Source: Dethiothermospora halolimnae (lineage in GTDB: Bacteria; Bacillota; Clostridia; Tissierellales; VENL01). From it: a stretch of DNA of 64,000 nt. Under the pieces are notes generated by a model that was given only the letters and a program-made list of their open reading frames with translations, was not told the origin of the DNA and did no database searches. This document shows, piece by piece, positions 54,602 to 63,685 of the stretch. Within the stretch, counting starts at the first letter, position 1, and each line of letters starts with the position of its first letter. Location of the stretch: positions 8,284-72,283 of the forward strand of contig NZ_JBAKFX010000015.1 of NCBI RefSeq assembly GCF_037577855.1, read 5' to 3'. The position numbers were made by a program, and so were the translations under genes.

Positions 54602-55930
54602 ATGAAGATAGCTGTTATAGGTTGTACCCATGCAGGGACAGCAGCAATATTAAATGCGGCGGAGCTATATCCAGAAGCTGAAATCACTGTTTATGAAAGA
54701 AATGATAATATTTCATTTCTATCTTGTGGAATAGCACTATATGTAGGTGGAGTAGTTAAGGATCCCGAGGGACTTTTCTATTGTTCGCCGGAAAAACTAG
54801 CAGAATTAGGGGTTAAAACTAAGATGAAGCATGATGTCTTAGATGTTAATATAGATCAAAAAGAATTAACTGTAAAAGATTTAGAAACAGAAAAAGAGTT
54901 TAAAGATAATTTTGATAAACTTATAATAACAACAGGTTCTTGGCCTATAGAACCAAATATAGAAGGAAAGGATTTAAATAATATATTACTATCTAAAAAC
55001 TTCTATCACTCAAATACAATCATAGAAAGGGCTAAGGATGCTAAAAATGTTGTTGTTGTAGGAGCCGGTTATATAGGTGTAGAATTAGTTGAGGCATTTG
55101 AACAAAATGGAAAAAATGTAACCCTTATAGATGCCCAGGATAGAATACTAAGCAAATATTTAGATAAAGAATATACAGATAAGGCAGAAGAGGCATTTAA
55201 AAAGCATAATGTTAAACTGGCTTTAGGTGAAACTGTTAATAAGTTTGAAGGAAAAGATGGTAATGTATCTAAAGTTATTACAACCGGTGGGGAATACGAT
55301 GCAGATTTGGTTATAATGTGTATAGGATTTATGCCTAATACCCATCTATTTAAGGGACAATTAGATATGTTAGATAATGGAGCTATAATAATAGATGATT
55401 ATATGAGAACCAGTAGGGAAGATGTATTTGCAGCAGGGGATGCCTGCGCTGTTATATATAACCCAACCGATGAAAGAAGATATATTCCCCTTGCCACAAA
55501 TGCAGTTAGAATGGGAACATTGGTTGCTAGAAACTTAGTTAAACCAACAACTAAATATATGGGAACCCAAGGAACATCTGGAATTAAAATATATGAACAT
55601 AATATAGCATCAACGGGATTAACTGAAGAAAGTGCTAAAGATATGGGATTAGATATTGAAACTGTAACTATTACTGATAATTATAGACCAGAGTTTATGC
55701 CAACCTATGATGAAGCAACCCTTAAGGTTGTATATAAAAAGGACTCAAGGGTAATATTAGGAGCTCAAATAATATCAAATGCTGATTTAACTCAATCTAT
55801 AAATACAATGTCAGTTGTTATACAAAACAAGATGACAATAGACCAATTAGGATTTATTGATTTCTTCTTCCAACCCCACTTTAATAAACCATGGAATATA
55901 TTAAATCAGGCAGGTCTTAACGCTAAGTAA
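54602..55930 (+). CDS. NADH oxidase/CoA-disulfide reductase-family flavoprotein
   Basis: This 442-residue protein has an N-terminal FAD-binding region, redox cysteine Cys42 in SFLSCGIALYVGG, NAD-binding VVVVGAGYIGVELVEAFE, and a C-terminal dimerisation domain. The single active-site cysteine fits NADH oxidase (Nox) or CoA-disulfide reductase. It reduces O2 or a persulfide/disulfide. It has an AGGAGG site. A Fur-like box upstream suggests iron or oxidative regulation, consistent with an oxygen-defence enzyme in an anaerobe. Confidence 0.9.
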   Translation: MKIAVIGCTHAGTAAILNAAELYPEAEITVYERNDNISFLSCGIALYVGGVVKDPEGLFYCSPEKLAELGVKTKMKHDVLDVNIDQKELTVKDLETEKEFKDNFDKLIITTGSWPIEPNIEGKDLNNILLSKNFYHSNTIIERAKDAKNVVVVGAGYIGVELVEAFEQNGKNVTLIDAQDRILSKYLDKEYTDKAEEAFKKHNVKLALGETVNKFEGKDGNVSKVITTGGEYDADLVIMCIGFMPNTHLFKGQLDMLDNGAIIIDDYMRTSREDVFAAGDACAVIYNPTDERRYIPLATNAVRMGTLVARNLVKPTTKYMGTQGTSGIKIYEHNIASTGLTEESAKDMGLDIETVTITDNYRPEFMPTYDEATLKVVYKKDSRVILGAQIISNADLTQSINTMSVVIQNKMTIDQLGFIDFFFQPHFNKPWNILNQAGLNAK

Positions 55931-55969
55931 AATTTATTGGGAGATTATAAATTCCCTAATGACTATCTA

Positions 55970-56002
55970 TAAAACCCACGACTTAAAAGTCGTGGGTTTT
56001 TA
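55970..56002. terminator. Convergent terminator
   Basis: AAACCCACGACTT and AAGTCGTGGGTTT enclose a 2-base loop, with T and A tracts flanking. It ends the flavoprotein gene and the convergent Csp-like gene. Confidence 0.9.
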
Positions 56003-56007
56003 CAGTA

Positions 56008-56343
56008 TTAATAGCATCCAGCCATACCCTTTGCAAATTCCATACATTCCCTTGCACAATTTAGGCATATACAGGCACAATTTTGAGATTCCCTATCGGG
56101 GAACCTAGAACATTCACAACCACAAGCCTCACAAACAGAGGCACATAATTTAGCCATATCTCTACTAAAGGGGCTTTTTCTTGCTATATATTTTTGGGTC
56201 AATCCACATATATCGGCACAATCCCTTAAAAGTGTAAGTTGTCGTCTTCTTCTTTCCACATCACATCTATTTTTAACAAAATGGGTCATATTTTCACAGG
56301 TGCTTTCACAATGGCATAATGTATTTAATAGCCTATCATACAT
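56008..56343 (-). CDS. Four-helix-bundle cysteine-rich protein (DUF326/Csp-like)
   Basis: This 111-residue helical protein has 16 or so cysteines spaced along four helices (for example CHCESTCENM, RDCADICGLT, LCASVCEACGCECSRF, CACICLNCARECMEF). This is the pattern of DUF326, which includes copper-storage Csp proteins. It probably binds Cu(I) in the cytoplasm. It is monocistronic, with an AGGAGA site. Confidence 0.85.
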   Translation of the reverse strand: MYDRLLNTLCHCESTCENMTHFVKNRCDVERRRRQLTLLRDCADICGLTQKYIARKSPFSRDMAKLCASVCEACGCECSRFPDRESQNCACICLNCARECMEFAKGMAGCY

Positions 56344-56526
56344 AAGGATTCTCCTTTCAATAATATATCTTTTTTCACTATAAATATATTAAAATATCCC
56401 CTAGATTGTGATTAAAAATTATTTAAATAAAACTATTGAATAGATACAATAGTTATGGAATAATATTAAATAGGTAAAATTGTATTGGTAAGTGGGGTAC
56501 AAAAATTAAAGGAAAGGGGAAGTGAC

Positions 56527-57051
56527 ATGAAAAAAACAAAGGATTGGACAACAAGGAGGTTAGTATTATTATCATTATTTGTAGCTATTAACATGACTGC
56601 CACATATATACATATTCCGGTGGGACCTAGTATGATGCATTTAGGAACAGCTACACTTTTTATAACTGCACTTATATTAAGCCCTATGGATTCAGCCATA
56701 GCAGCAGGGGGAGGAATGTTTTTATTTGATATATTTAGTAATTACTTTAGTTATGCTCCCTTTACATTGGTTATAAAGGGATTAATGGCATTTGTAGTTG
56801 CTAAAATAGCTCAAAGAAAAGACTACGACGGAAGAGATATAAAACAGAATAGCATAGCTTACATAACCGGTGGAATCATATCTTTAGTAGGTTATTATTT
56901 CACCAATGTATTTTTTAGTGGTAGCTTTGGTGGAGCCTTAGCTAAAATACCAGGTTCAATATTAACCACTAGTATAGGAATATTAATAGCTTTACCAATA
57001 GGAATAGAGGTTAAGAAGGTATTTTCTAAAATGGAAGCTAAAAAAATATAA
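56527..57051 (+). CDS. ECF transporter S component
   Basis: This 174-residue protein has six membrane helices with the conserved S-component N-terminus RRLVLLSLFVAINMTATYIH and VGPSMMHLGTATLFITAL. This is the HmpT/QueT-like group. The ATG 56527 follows AAAGGGGAAGTGAC. The vitamin specificity is not clear and no riboswitch motif was seen in the 180-bp leader. A strong terminator follows. Confidence 0.82.
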   Translation: MKKTKDWTTRRLVLLSLFVAINMTATYIHIPVGPSMMHLGTATLFITALILSPMDSAIAAGGGMFLFDIFSNYFSYAPFTLVIKGLMAFVVAKIAQRKDYDGRDIKQNSIAYITGGIISLVGYYFTNVFFSGSFGGALAKIPGSILTTSIGILIALPIGIEVKKVFSKMEAKKI

Positions 57052-57052
57052 T

Positions 57053-57090
57053 AAAAAAAGGATATCTTTTTAAAAAGATATCCTTTTTTT
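57053..57090. terminator. Convergent terminator
   Basis: AAAAAAAGGATATCTTTTT and AAAAAGATATCCTTTTTTT form a long A-T/G-C hairpin after the ECF gene. The T run continues toward the convergent acetate-transporter gene. Confidence 0.9.
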
Positions 57091-57108
57091 ATTATATTTT
57101 TTATGAGT

Positions 57109-57720
57109 TTATTTAAATATACCAAATGGCTTACCAACCGGCAAAAACTCTTTTCCAAAATGTTCATTTAAAACTGCAGCAGCTGATCCATAGAATGAAA
57201 CAATAGATATTCCAAGTTCAGCAAAGGCAGCGATTTTATGAGTTATTTCATAGGCTATATCAAAGGAACTAAGGGTTAAACCTAAGAATAAAAAGTCTAT
57301 TAAAAAGAATATTGTAAATAGAACCTTATGGGTCTCCATAGCTCCAATTGTCATAAAAATAGTAAATATTAAGTAACCTAAGAATGCAAAACCAAGTTGT
57401 TTTGAATCTATATCATTTACCATGTTTTGTCCAAAAACACCTAGTTTAATCATCCATGAGAAAGCAACTGCAAACCAAAAGAAAGCATATCCACCAAATG
57501 CAGTGGTACCGAATGTATTGTTTCTTTTCGAGTCGTTTATTGCTGCGAATAATTGAGCAAAGGCTCCTAGAAATATTGCCCATGGAATTATAAAAGATAC
57601 TCCTGTAGTAAGTCCTAACTTTTGAGAAGATGCCACCAATGTTACCATAGCTAGTCCAAATAATCCTATGGCAGAAGGGTCAGCATTTGTAATTTTAACA
57701 TTGTTTGTATTAGTGCTCAT
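57109..57720 (-). CDS. Acetate uptake transporter (GPR1/FUN34/YaaH family)
   Basis: This 203-residue protein has six transmembrane helices with the family N-terminus NADPSAIGLFGLAMVTLVAS, which corresponds to the NPAPLGL signature, and GGYAFFWFAVAFSWM. YaaH/SatP proteins carry acetate or succinate with protons. It is monocistronic, starting at ATG 57720 with GGAGGC. Acetate is a plausible substrate in a fermenting clostridium. Confidence 0.88.
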   Translation of the reverse strand: MSTNTNNVKITNADPSAIGLFGLAMVTLVASSQKLGLTTGVSFIIPWAIFLGAFAQLFAAINDSKRNNTFGTTAFGGYAFFWFAVAFSWMIKLGVFGQNMVNDIDSKQLGFAFLGYLIFTIFMTIGAMETHKVLFTIFFLIDFLFLGLTLSSFDIAYEITHKIAAFAELGISIVSFYGSAAAVLNEHFGKEFLPVGKPFGIFK

Positions 57721-57915
57721 AATTGCCTCCTATTTATATATATTTTTTTGACACAGACCTTAACATTATAATATATAATTCTTAGGATTTGAAGGAAATT
57801 AATAAAAGTTAATATTTCCTGTTTTTGGTCACACTGTTGGGTGAATTAAAAATATAAATTTAATATTTGGGTACAAATATTAATATAAAATAGAAATAGA
57901 GGGGATGAGTTTATT

Positions 57916-58368
57916 ATGAAAAAATATAAAAAGCCAGATAAAGGGAGTTTAAAGGAAAAATTAACTGATATTCAATACAGGGTGACTCAAGAAAATGGAA
58001 CCGAAAGACCATTTGAAAATGAATATTATGATCATGAGAAAGAGGGAATATATGTTGATGTAGTAACAGGAGAACCTCTTTTTAGTTCCTTAGACAAATA
58101 TGATGCTGGATGCGGGTGGCCTAGTTTTATTAAACCCATAGATAAGAAAAGGGTAAAGGAGAAAGAAGACTTAAGTCATAATATGATAAGAACAGAGGTA
58201 AGAAGTGAAGATGGAGATAGTCATTTGGGTCATGTGTTTAATGATGGACCTAAGGATAAAGGAGGGCTTAGATACTGTATAAATAGTGCAGCTTTAAAGT
58301 TTATACCTGTTGAGAACTTAAAAAAAGAGGGATATGGAGAATATTTAAATTTATTTGAAAAAAGATAA
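57916..58368 (+). CDS. msrB: Peptide-methionine (R)-S-oxide reductase
   Basis: This 150-residue MsrB has the fold signature with DAGCGWPSFIKPI (Cys66), DSHLGHVFNDGP and RYCINSAALKF (catalytic Cys121). The CxxC zinc pairs seen in some MsrB proteins are absent, so it is the zinc-free type. It repairs the R form of methionine sulfoxide in proteins. It follows GGGGATGAG. It ends in a strong terminator. Confidence 0.95.
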   Translation: MKKYKKPDKGSLKEKLTDIQYRVTQENGTERPFENEYYDHEKEGIYVDVVTGEPLFSSLDKYDAGCGWPSFIKPIDKKRVKEKEDLSHNMIRTEVRSEDGDSHLGHVFNDGPKDKGGLRYCINSAALKFIPVENLKKEGYGEYLNLFEKR

Positions 58369-58373
58369 TGGAT

Positions 58374-58412
58374 AAAAAAGGTGGATTCTGGGGACAGAAC
58401 CCACCTTTTTTA
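58374..58412 (+). terminator. Terminator after msrB
   Basis: AAAAAAGGTGG and CCACCTTTTTT arms surround a loop with an inner GGTTCTG-like pair, followed by TATTT. Confidence 0.85.
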
Positions 58413-58671
58413 TTTAATATGAGTCCTAGACCTATTATTATGAAAATAGATATTGAACTACTTAAACTCTGGGTCATGATATCATCTTCTTTATAGCTAA
58501 CCATTAAAAAGGTACATCATATGGTTAACCATTTATGAAAAGTTGTTATAAAAAATAAAATTATATATTTGTAGAATACTATTGAATCATAGTGACTTTT
58601 CCTATAGAATATAGATATTTGATACATAAAATTTAGACATACGAAATAAAATCTTGAGGGGAGGAAAGGAT

Positions 58672-60051
58672 ATGATTTTAAAAAATAGATTAACGGAGGG
58701 AAACATACTAAAGGTTTTAACAAAACTTGCATTACCTATTATGGGGACTTCCTTCGTTCAAATGGCATATAGTATGATGGATATGATATGGCTAGGCAGA
58801 GTAGGTAGTAAGGCTGTGTCGGCATCGGGGACAGCGGGATTTTTCACATGGCTTGCAATGGCATTTATAATACTTCCTAAAATAGGCGCAGAGGTTGGTG
58901 TGTCCCAATCTGTAGGAAAAGATGATTATGATGGGGCAAAAAAATATGTAAGGCATACTATTCAGATGGTTGTAGTTCTAGGATTACTATATGGAACAAC
59001 ATTAATAATATTTAGGGATAGTTTTATAGGATTTTTTAAATTAAGTGATAGTGTTACTGATATGGCCATAGACTATTTAGTAATAGTTTCTTTAGGAATA
59101 GTATTTTACTTTATAAACCCAGTGTTTACTGCAATATTTAATGGATACGGGGACAGTAAAACCCCATTTAGGATAAATGCTATAGCCCTTAGTGTAAATT
59201 TATTACTTGATCCAATTTTAATATTTGGTGTTGGACCAATACCTAGTTTAGGTGTAAAGGGAGCAGCAATAGCTACAATAACTGCCCAATTTATAGGCAC
59301 GATGGTCTTCGTATTTAGTATAAGAAAGAAAAGGGAGTTAACAAAGGATCTTCATCTATTAAAAAGACCTGAAGGAGCCTATATAAAAAGGATAGTAAAA
59401 TTAGGATTTCCTGTAGGGTTACAGAATGGATCATTTACAATATTTGCAATGCTCATAGGTAGAATCATATCCGGTTGGGGAGATACACCTATAGCAGTTC
59501 AAAAGGTGGGTTCTCAGATAGAGGCTATATCCTGGATGACTGCCGGGGGATTTCAGACTGCATTAAGTGCCTTTGTGGGACAAAATTATGGAGCTAAAAA
59601 ATGGGATAGGATTTATAAAGGTTATTATACAGGAATGAAAATAGTAGGTGTGATAGGTATATTTGCCACATGTCTCCTTATATTTGGAGCGAGACCTATA
59701 TTCTCATTTTTTATACCTGATGAACCTGAAACTATAGAACAGGGTGTTATTTACCTAAGAATATTAGGGTTATCTCAGTTTTTTATGTGTGTGGAAATTG
59801 CAACTTCAGGAGCATTTAATGGTTTAGGAAAAACGGTCCCCCCATCTATTATAGGGATTATCTTTACAGGGCTTAGGGTTCCAGCAGCCTATATATTATC
59901 AAGAACTTCATTAGGCCTTAATGGAGTATGGTGGAGTATTAGTATGAGTAGTGTATTTAAAGGTTTAATACTTCCAACAATGTTTATGATATATCTAAAG
60001 AAAAATCCTAATATAGTTAGAAGAAGAAAAAGAATAGATAATAGAGAATAA
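58672..60051 (+). CDS. MATE-family efflux transporter
   Basis: This 459-residue protein has twelve helices and the MATE repeats: KLALPIMGTSFVQMAYSMMD and DMIWLGRVGSKAVSASGTAG in the first half, and QNYGAKKWDRIYKGYYTG in the second. MATE pumps export drugs or organic cations by Na+ or H+ exchange. ATG 58672 follows GGAGGAAAGG; an upstream TTG at 58654 is weaker. No linked regulator was recognised. Confidence 0.93.
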   Translation: MILKNRLTEGNILKVLTKLALPIMGTSFVQMAYSMMDMIWLGRVGSKAVSASGTAGFFTWLAMAFIILPKIGAEVGVSQSVGKDDYDGAKKYVRHTIQMVVVLGLLYGTTLIIFRDSFIGFFKLSDSVTDMAIDYLVIVSLGIVFYFINPVFTAIFNGYGDSKTPFRINAIALSVNLLLDPILIFGVGPIPSLGVKGAAIATITAQFIGTMVFVFSIRKKRELTKDLHLLKRPEGAYIKRIVKLGFPVGLQNGSFTIFAMLIGRIISGWGDTPIAVQKVGSQIEAISWMTAGGFQTALSAFVGQNYGAKKWDRIYKGYYTGMKIVGVIGIFATCLLIFGARPIFSFFIPDEPETIEQGVIYLRILGLSQFFMCVEIATSGAFNGLGKTVPPSIIGIIFTGLRVPAAYILSRTSLGLNGVWWSISMSSVFKGLILPTMFMIYLKKNPNIVRRRKRIDNRE

Positions 60052-60067
60052 ATAATAGATAAGGTGC

Positions 60068-60096
60068 GAAGTGGCAGAGCCACTTTGTTTTTTTAT
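60068..60096 (+). terminator. Terminator after the MATE gene
   Basis: AAGTGGC and GCCACTT surround AGA, followed by GTTTTTTT. Confidence 0.85.
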
Positions 60097-60190
60097 TTAA
60101 AACAATAAATCTTTGCTGTTTATCAATAAAAATCCATTGAAAATCATGAAGTTAAGTGTTAATATAATAATAAATTAAGGAGGTAAAAAA

Positions 60191-60685
60191 ATGAATTATC
60201 ATGGGAAAAAATCATTGTCAACTGTATTGAAAATATCATTGGATGTATTGGTTTTAGTAGGAGTAGTTCTATTTATAATACTATCTAAAGATACTATATT
60301 TTCACAGGAATTTAAGACTACTTCATTTAAGAAATACTTCATATATTCACTATTTATAATAGGAAGTTTATCTTTATTATCTATAGCTTATAATCTAAGA
60401 AAGATACTTAATTCATTAATAGGTTCAAATCCATTTATATGGAATAATGTGAAAAGACTTAAAAGAATTTCAATAGGTTGTTTTATAATAGCGGGAGAAT
60501 ATATAATAAATTTATTTGTTAATCTTGACTATGAAAATTTCAGTATTATATATATAGATGAAAGAGGGATTCATACAGATATGGAGTTTTTTATATTTTT
60601 ATTTGCAGGGGCCTTTATATTAATACTATCAAAGGTCTTTAAAGAGGCAGTTATAGCTAAAGAAGAAAATGACTTAACAATATAA
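60191..60685 (+). CDS. DUF2975 membrane protein
   Basis: This 164-residue protein has four transmembrane helices (15-35, 50-70, 95-115, 130-150) and the DUF2975 middle (NLRKILNSLIGSNPFIWNN). It is followed 10 bp downstream by an XRE-type regulator. DUF2975 genes are regularly paired with such a regulator. Function is unknown. Confidence 0.85.
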   Translation: MNYHGKKSLSTVLKISLDVLVLVGVVLFIILSKDTIFSQEFKTTSFKKYFIYSLFIIGSLSLLSIAYNLRKILNSLIGSNPFIWNNVKRLKRISIGCFIIAGEYIINLFVNLDYENFSIIYIDERGIHTDMEFFIFLFAGAFILILSKVFKEAVIAKEENDLTI

Positions 60686-60695
60686 GGGTGATATT

Positions 60696-60902
60696 ATGGC
60701 GATAGTAGTTAATTTAGATGTTATGATGGCAAAAAGAAAAATGAGTTTAACAAAATTATCCGAGGAAGTTGGAATAACAAAGGCCAACCTATCAATACTT
60801 AAGAATAACAAAGCGAAGGCTATACGCTTTTCAACATTAGAGGCAATATGTAAGGTTTTAGATTGTCAACCGGGGGACATCCTAGAATACTCTGATGATT
60901 AA
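60696..60902 (+). CDS. XRE-family regulator (YozG-like)
   Basis: This 68-residue single-domain helix-turn-helix protein has NLDVMMAKRKMSLTKLSEEV, GITKANLSILKNNKAKAI and the C-terminal DCQPGDILEY motif of the YozG/YgzD group. It should bind its own operon promoter. It is paired with the DUF2975 gene, with a GGGTGAT site in front of its ATG. Confidence 0.93.
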   Translation: MAIVVNLDVMMAKRKMSLTKLSEEVGITKANLSILKNNKAKAIRFSTLEAICKVLDCQPGDILEYSDD

Positions 60903-61030
60903 TGGGAGTTATAATAGATTGTATAAATATAATTATTATAAAAATAAGGAGACGATATTATATATAACAGGTTACTTAAGGAAGGTAAAATACAGAGTGT
61001 AAAAAAAAGTAAGCAAAAATATCTGTCAGT

Positions 61031-61089
61031 CCTGGGATTTGTAATTCCCCCAACTAATTTGGTTGTTGGGGGATTCGTAATCCCCCAAC
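61031..61089. repeat. Dispersed GGGGGATT hairpin pair
   Basis: Two related hairpins at 61031-61054 (CCTGGGATTTGTAATTCCCC) and 61065-61089. The second is identical over 25 bp to the end of the 16.4-kb tandem repeat (16621-16645). It lies downstream of the XRE gene and before the convergent SpeE-like gene. Confidence 0.75.
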
Positions 61090-61103
61090 CTGTCAATAAT
61101 TTT

Positions 61104-61126
61104 AAAGATGGCATTTTGCCATCTTT
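61104..61126 (-). terminator. Terminator of the SpeE-like operon
   Basis: AAAGATGGCA and TGCCATCTTT flank TTT, immediately beyond the SpeE-like stop codon on the minus strand. Confidence 0.85.
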
Positions 61127-61128
61127 TG

Positions 61129-62634
61129 CTATTCTGCTTCTTCATAATACATAGGTAAAACTGGTTTAAATATTCTATTTATTTCTATAGTATTTAAATC
61201 GATAATTTCATCCTTAGCGAAGATAGTCATTTTAGATAAAGTGGATTCATTTAAAAACTTAGTATCAACCATTACATCTACATCTTCCATAGAGATAGGC
61301 TTTTTAGATACCAATTGGAATCCCCAGTCCCCAAATGAAGGAACTTCTATATGATAGGGAACTACATGAAAGTTTTCACTTTTTATAGTTTTGTTTATAC
61401 ACCAATAGGCTTTTTTAGCATAATAGGGGCTTGTTGATTGAACAACGAAAACCCCATCTTCTGCTATATGATTTCCAATAAGTCTATAAAAGGTGTCGGT
61501 ATATAATTTATTTAATGATTCGTTATTAGGATCAGGTAGATCAACTATTACCACATCATATATGGTAGTATTATTTTCTAAAAATTTATAGGCATCTTCA
61601 TTATAGATATTAAGCTTTTTATTGTCTAAAGAACCTTGGTTTAAATCTTTAATTAATGGATTAGTTCTAGAAAACTCGGTCATTTCCCTATCTATATCCA
61701 CTAAGTCAATATTTTCTATAGTATCATATTTAAATATTTCCCTAGCTGCAAGACCATCTCCCCCCCCTAAGATTAAAACATTAGACACATTTTTATTAAG
61801 GCCCATAGCGGGATGAACTAAAGCCTCATGATATCTATATTCATCCATTGAACTAAACTGTATATTACCATCTAAAAAAACCCTTATATCATCTTTATGC
61901 CTTGTCATAACGATTTTTTGATAAGGGGTTTGTTTAGAGTATATTATTTTATCTCTATATAGGTTTTGTTCTATTCTGTCTGCAGAATAATCACCAAATA
62001 TAAAGCCTAGAATTAATATTACTGAACAGGCTATAAATATATAGTTGAAAATTTTAGTAGATATAAAACTCTTATACTTAATAATTATTATGCCTGCAAC
62101 TATAATATTTAAAAGACCTATTAAGAAACTTGTCCTAATAAGACCTAAATGGGGAAAGAGAAATATTGGGAACAAAATAGATCCGATTAATGCTCCCAAA
62201 TAGTCAAAACTAAGTACGTTTGCAATAGTTATCCTAAGTTCATGGTTATAACTTTCTATTATTCTAGTTAAAATAGGTATCTCCAGCCCTACCAATATAC
62301 CTATTAGTATAATTAGTATGTACATAACCAGTACAAATATATCGGTATATGCATAGGATATAAATAGAAGTAAAGCAGACAATCCACCTAATAGTCCTAT
62401 TGATAATTCTATTAAAACAAATATATCAAATAATTTTTTCTGAGCATATTTAGAGATATAAGAACCAATTCCCATGGCACTCATATATAATCCTATGGTT
62501 ATTGAAAATTGTTTAATACTGTTACCTAAAAGGTAAGAACTACTGGCGGCTATAATCAGTTCATATACGATACTACATATACTTATTATAAATATTGATA
62601 TGATAAGTGGTTTAATGTCTAGCTTTTTTATCAT
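61129..62634 (-). CDS. Membrane-fused spermidine synthase-like protein
   Basis: This 501-residue protein has about seven N-terminal transmembrane helices (residues 10-215) followed by a soluble spermidine synthase-like domain with NVLILGGGDGLAAREIFKYD (Rossmann loop) and DVVIVDLPDPNN. It is a membrane-anchored aminopropyltransferase-like protein. It is the last gene of an operon with two DUF350 genes and a DUF4247 gene, overlapping the preceding one by 4 bp. This gene set recurs in Firmicutes and Actinobacteria, but its true reaction is not established. Confidence 0.85.
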   Translation of the reverse strand: MIKKLDIKPLIISIFIISICSIVYELIIAASSSYLLGNSIKQFSITIGLYMSAMGIGSYISKYAQKKLFDIFVLIELSIGLLGGLSALLLFISYAYTDIFVLVMYILIILIGILVGLEIPILTRIIESYNHELRITIANVLSFDYLGALIGSILFPIFLFPHLGLIRTSFLIGLLNIIVAGIIIIKYKSFISTKIFNYIFIACSVILILGFIFGDYSADRIEQNLYRDKIIYSKQTPYQKIVMTRHKDDIRVFLDGNIQFSSMDEYRYHEALVHPAMGLNKNVSNVLILGGGDGLAAREIFKYDTIENIDLVDIDREMTEFSRTNPLIKDLNQGSLDNKKLNIYNEDAYKFLENNTTIYDVVIVDLPDPNNESLNKLYTDTFYRLIGNHIAEDGVFVVQSTSPYYAKKAYWCINKTIKSENFHVVPYHIEVPSFGDWGFQLVSKKPISMEDVDVMVDTKFLNESTLSKMTIFAKDEIIDLNTIEINRIFKPVLPMYYEEAE

Positions 62635-62831
62635 GGTAGAATAATCCCACCAATAAGGATAGCTATACCTATAAACATACCCCCTATGGCAAGTCCTGCC
62701 CCCATATTATGGTCATCTATTTCCTTTTGTAAATCAAATGGTGTTATTAAATCAAAAAATTTATAACCTACAGTACACAAAGCCATTCCTATAACGAAAT
62801 ACACTATAATTGAAAGTGCTTCTGTTAACAT
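62631..62831 (-). CDS. DUF350 membrane protein, second copy
   Basis: This 66-residue protein has two transmembrane helices (4-24 and 45-65) separated by FDLITPFDLQKEIDDHNMGA, matching half of the usual DUF350 unit. It starts 14 bp after the other DUF350 gene and overlaps the SpeE-like start. The role is unknown; the family is linked to stress-response membrane modules. Confidence 0.85.
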   Translation of the reverse strand: MLTEALSIIVYFVIGMALCTVGYKFFDLITPFDLQKEIDDHNMGAGLAIGGMFIGIAILIGGIILP

Positions 62832-62845
62832 AATATTCCTCCTCT

Positions 62846-63052
62846 CTATCTAATAGTTGCGGTAACTATAATTGCCGTTGCTATAAATATACCACCTATT
62901 AATGCTCCGATGGCAGGGTTTTTTTCCTTTATTTCTTCTGCAAAGTTATATGGCGTTATAATATCAAAAAACTTATAGCCAACAAACATAAGTACAAGTC
63001 CAATAAGTCCATATAGAACTGTTGATAAGATTACATTAATATCCATAAACAC
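62846..63052 (-). CDS. DUF350 membrane protein, first copy
   Basis: This 68-residue protein has two transmembrane helices and FDIITPYNFAEEIKEKNPAI between them, closely related to the neighbouring DUF350 copy. A GGAGGTG site precedes its ATG. It stands between the DUF4247 and second DUF350 genes and is presumably produced from the same transcript. Confidence 0.85.
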   Translation of the reverse strand: MFMDINVILSTVLYGLIGLVLMFVGYKFFDIITPYNFAEEIKEKNPAIGALIGGIFIATAIIVTATIR

Positions 63053-63058
63053 ACCTCC

Positions 63059-63685
63059 TTATTTGCCAAAACTTGTTCCTCCACCGATACTTTTTCTAGT
63101 ACCCGAGGAGCCCCTTTTAATGCCAAAACCACTATTTCTATTAATATGGGATTTATTTTGAATGTTTTTCTTAAATGTGCTACTAGGTTTATAGTTTTTC
63201 TGGTCATAATAACTTCGGCCCCTATATCTATCTCTATCACCTAAAAGGCCCTTTAAGAAATAATAATCCCTAAAGAATGTAAATGCACTACCATGTCTGC
63301 TTCTATAAAGGGATCTAGAACCCCTGTAGGCATACTCCCTTGATGAAACCTGTATATAGGTCTTATCATCTTCACCTTTATATACAAATACATATTCATT
63401 ATCATATAGTATGGAAATATGATCATCGTTACTTATGTCACTATAGCTTTCGGGTCTAGTTTTAGAAATTATATATTTAGCAGTTTCTATAACAGGCATT
63501 TTAGAGATATATACATTAGCCCTTTCATCCCGTTCAAAGGAACTGGTAATAGAGGTAGTATAATCGAACCTATCACTATTTTTTATAAATTCAGCGGCAG
63601 AACTTCTATTTGATACTATAATACTACCTATTAGAATCACTATTAAGACTATAGCTATTAAAAAAACTAATCCTTTTTTATTCAA
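63059..63685 (-). CDS. DUF4247 protein
   Basis: This 208-residue protein has one N-terminal transmembrane helix (6-27), a folded middle (about 30-120) and a basic Gly/Ser/Arg-rich C-terminus (RYRGRSYYDQ, SGFGIKRGSSGT, SIGGGTSFGK) that is probably disordered. It matches DUF4247, a family found with DUF350 and SpeE-like genes. It is the first gene of the operon. Function is unknown. Confidence 0.82.
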   Translation of the reverse strand: MNKKGLVFLIAIVLIVILIGSIIVSNRSSAAEFIKNSDRFDYTTSITSSFERDERANVYISKMPVIETAKYIISKTRPESYSDISNDDHISILYDNEYVFVYKGEDDKTYIQVSSREYAYRGSRSLYRSRHGSAFTFFRDYYFLKGLLGDRDRYRGRSYYDQKNYKPSSTFKKNIQNKSHINRNSGFGIKRGSSGTRKSIGGGTSFGK

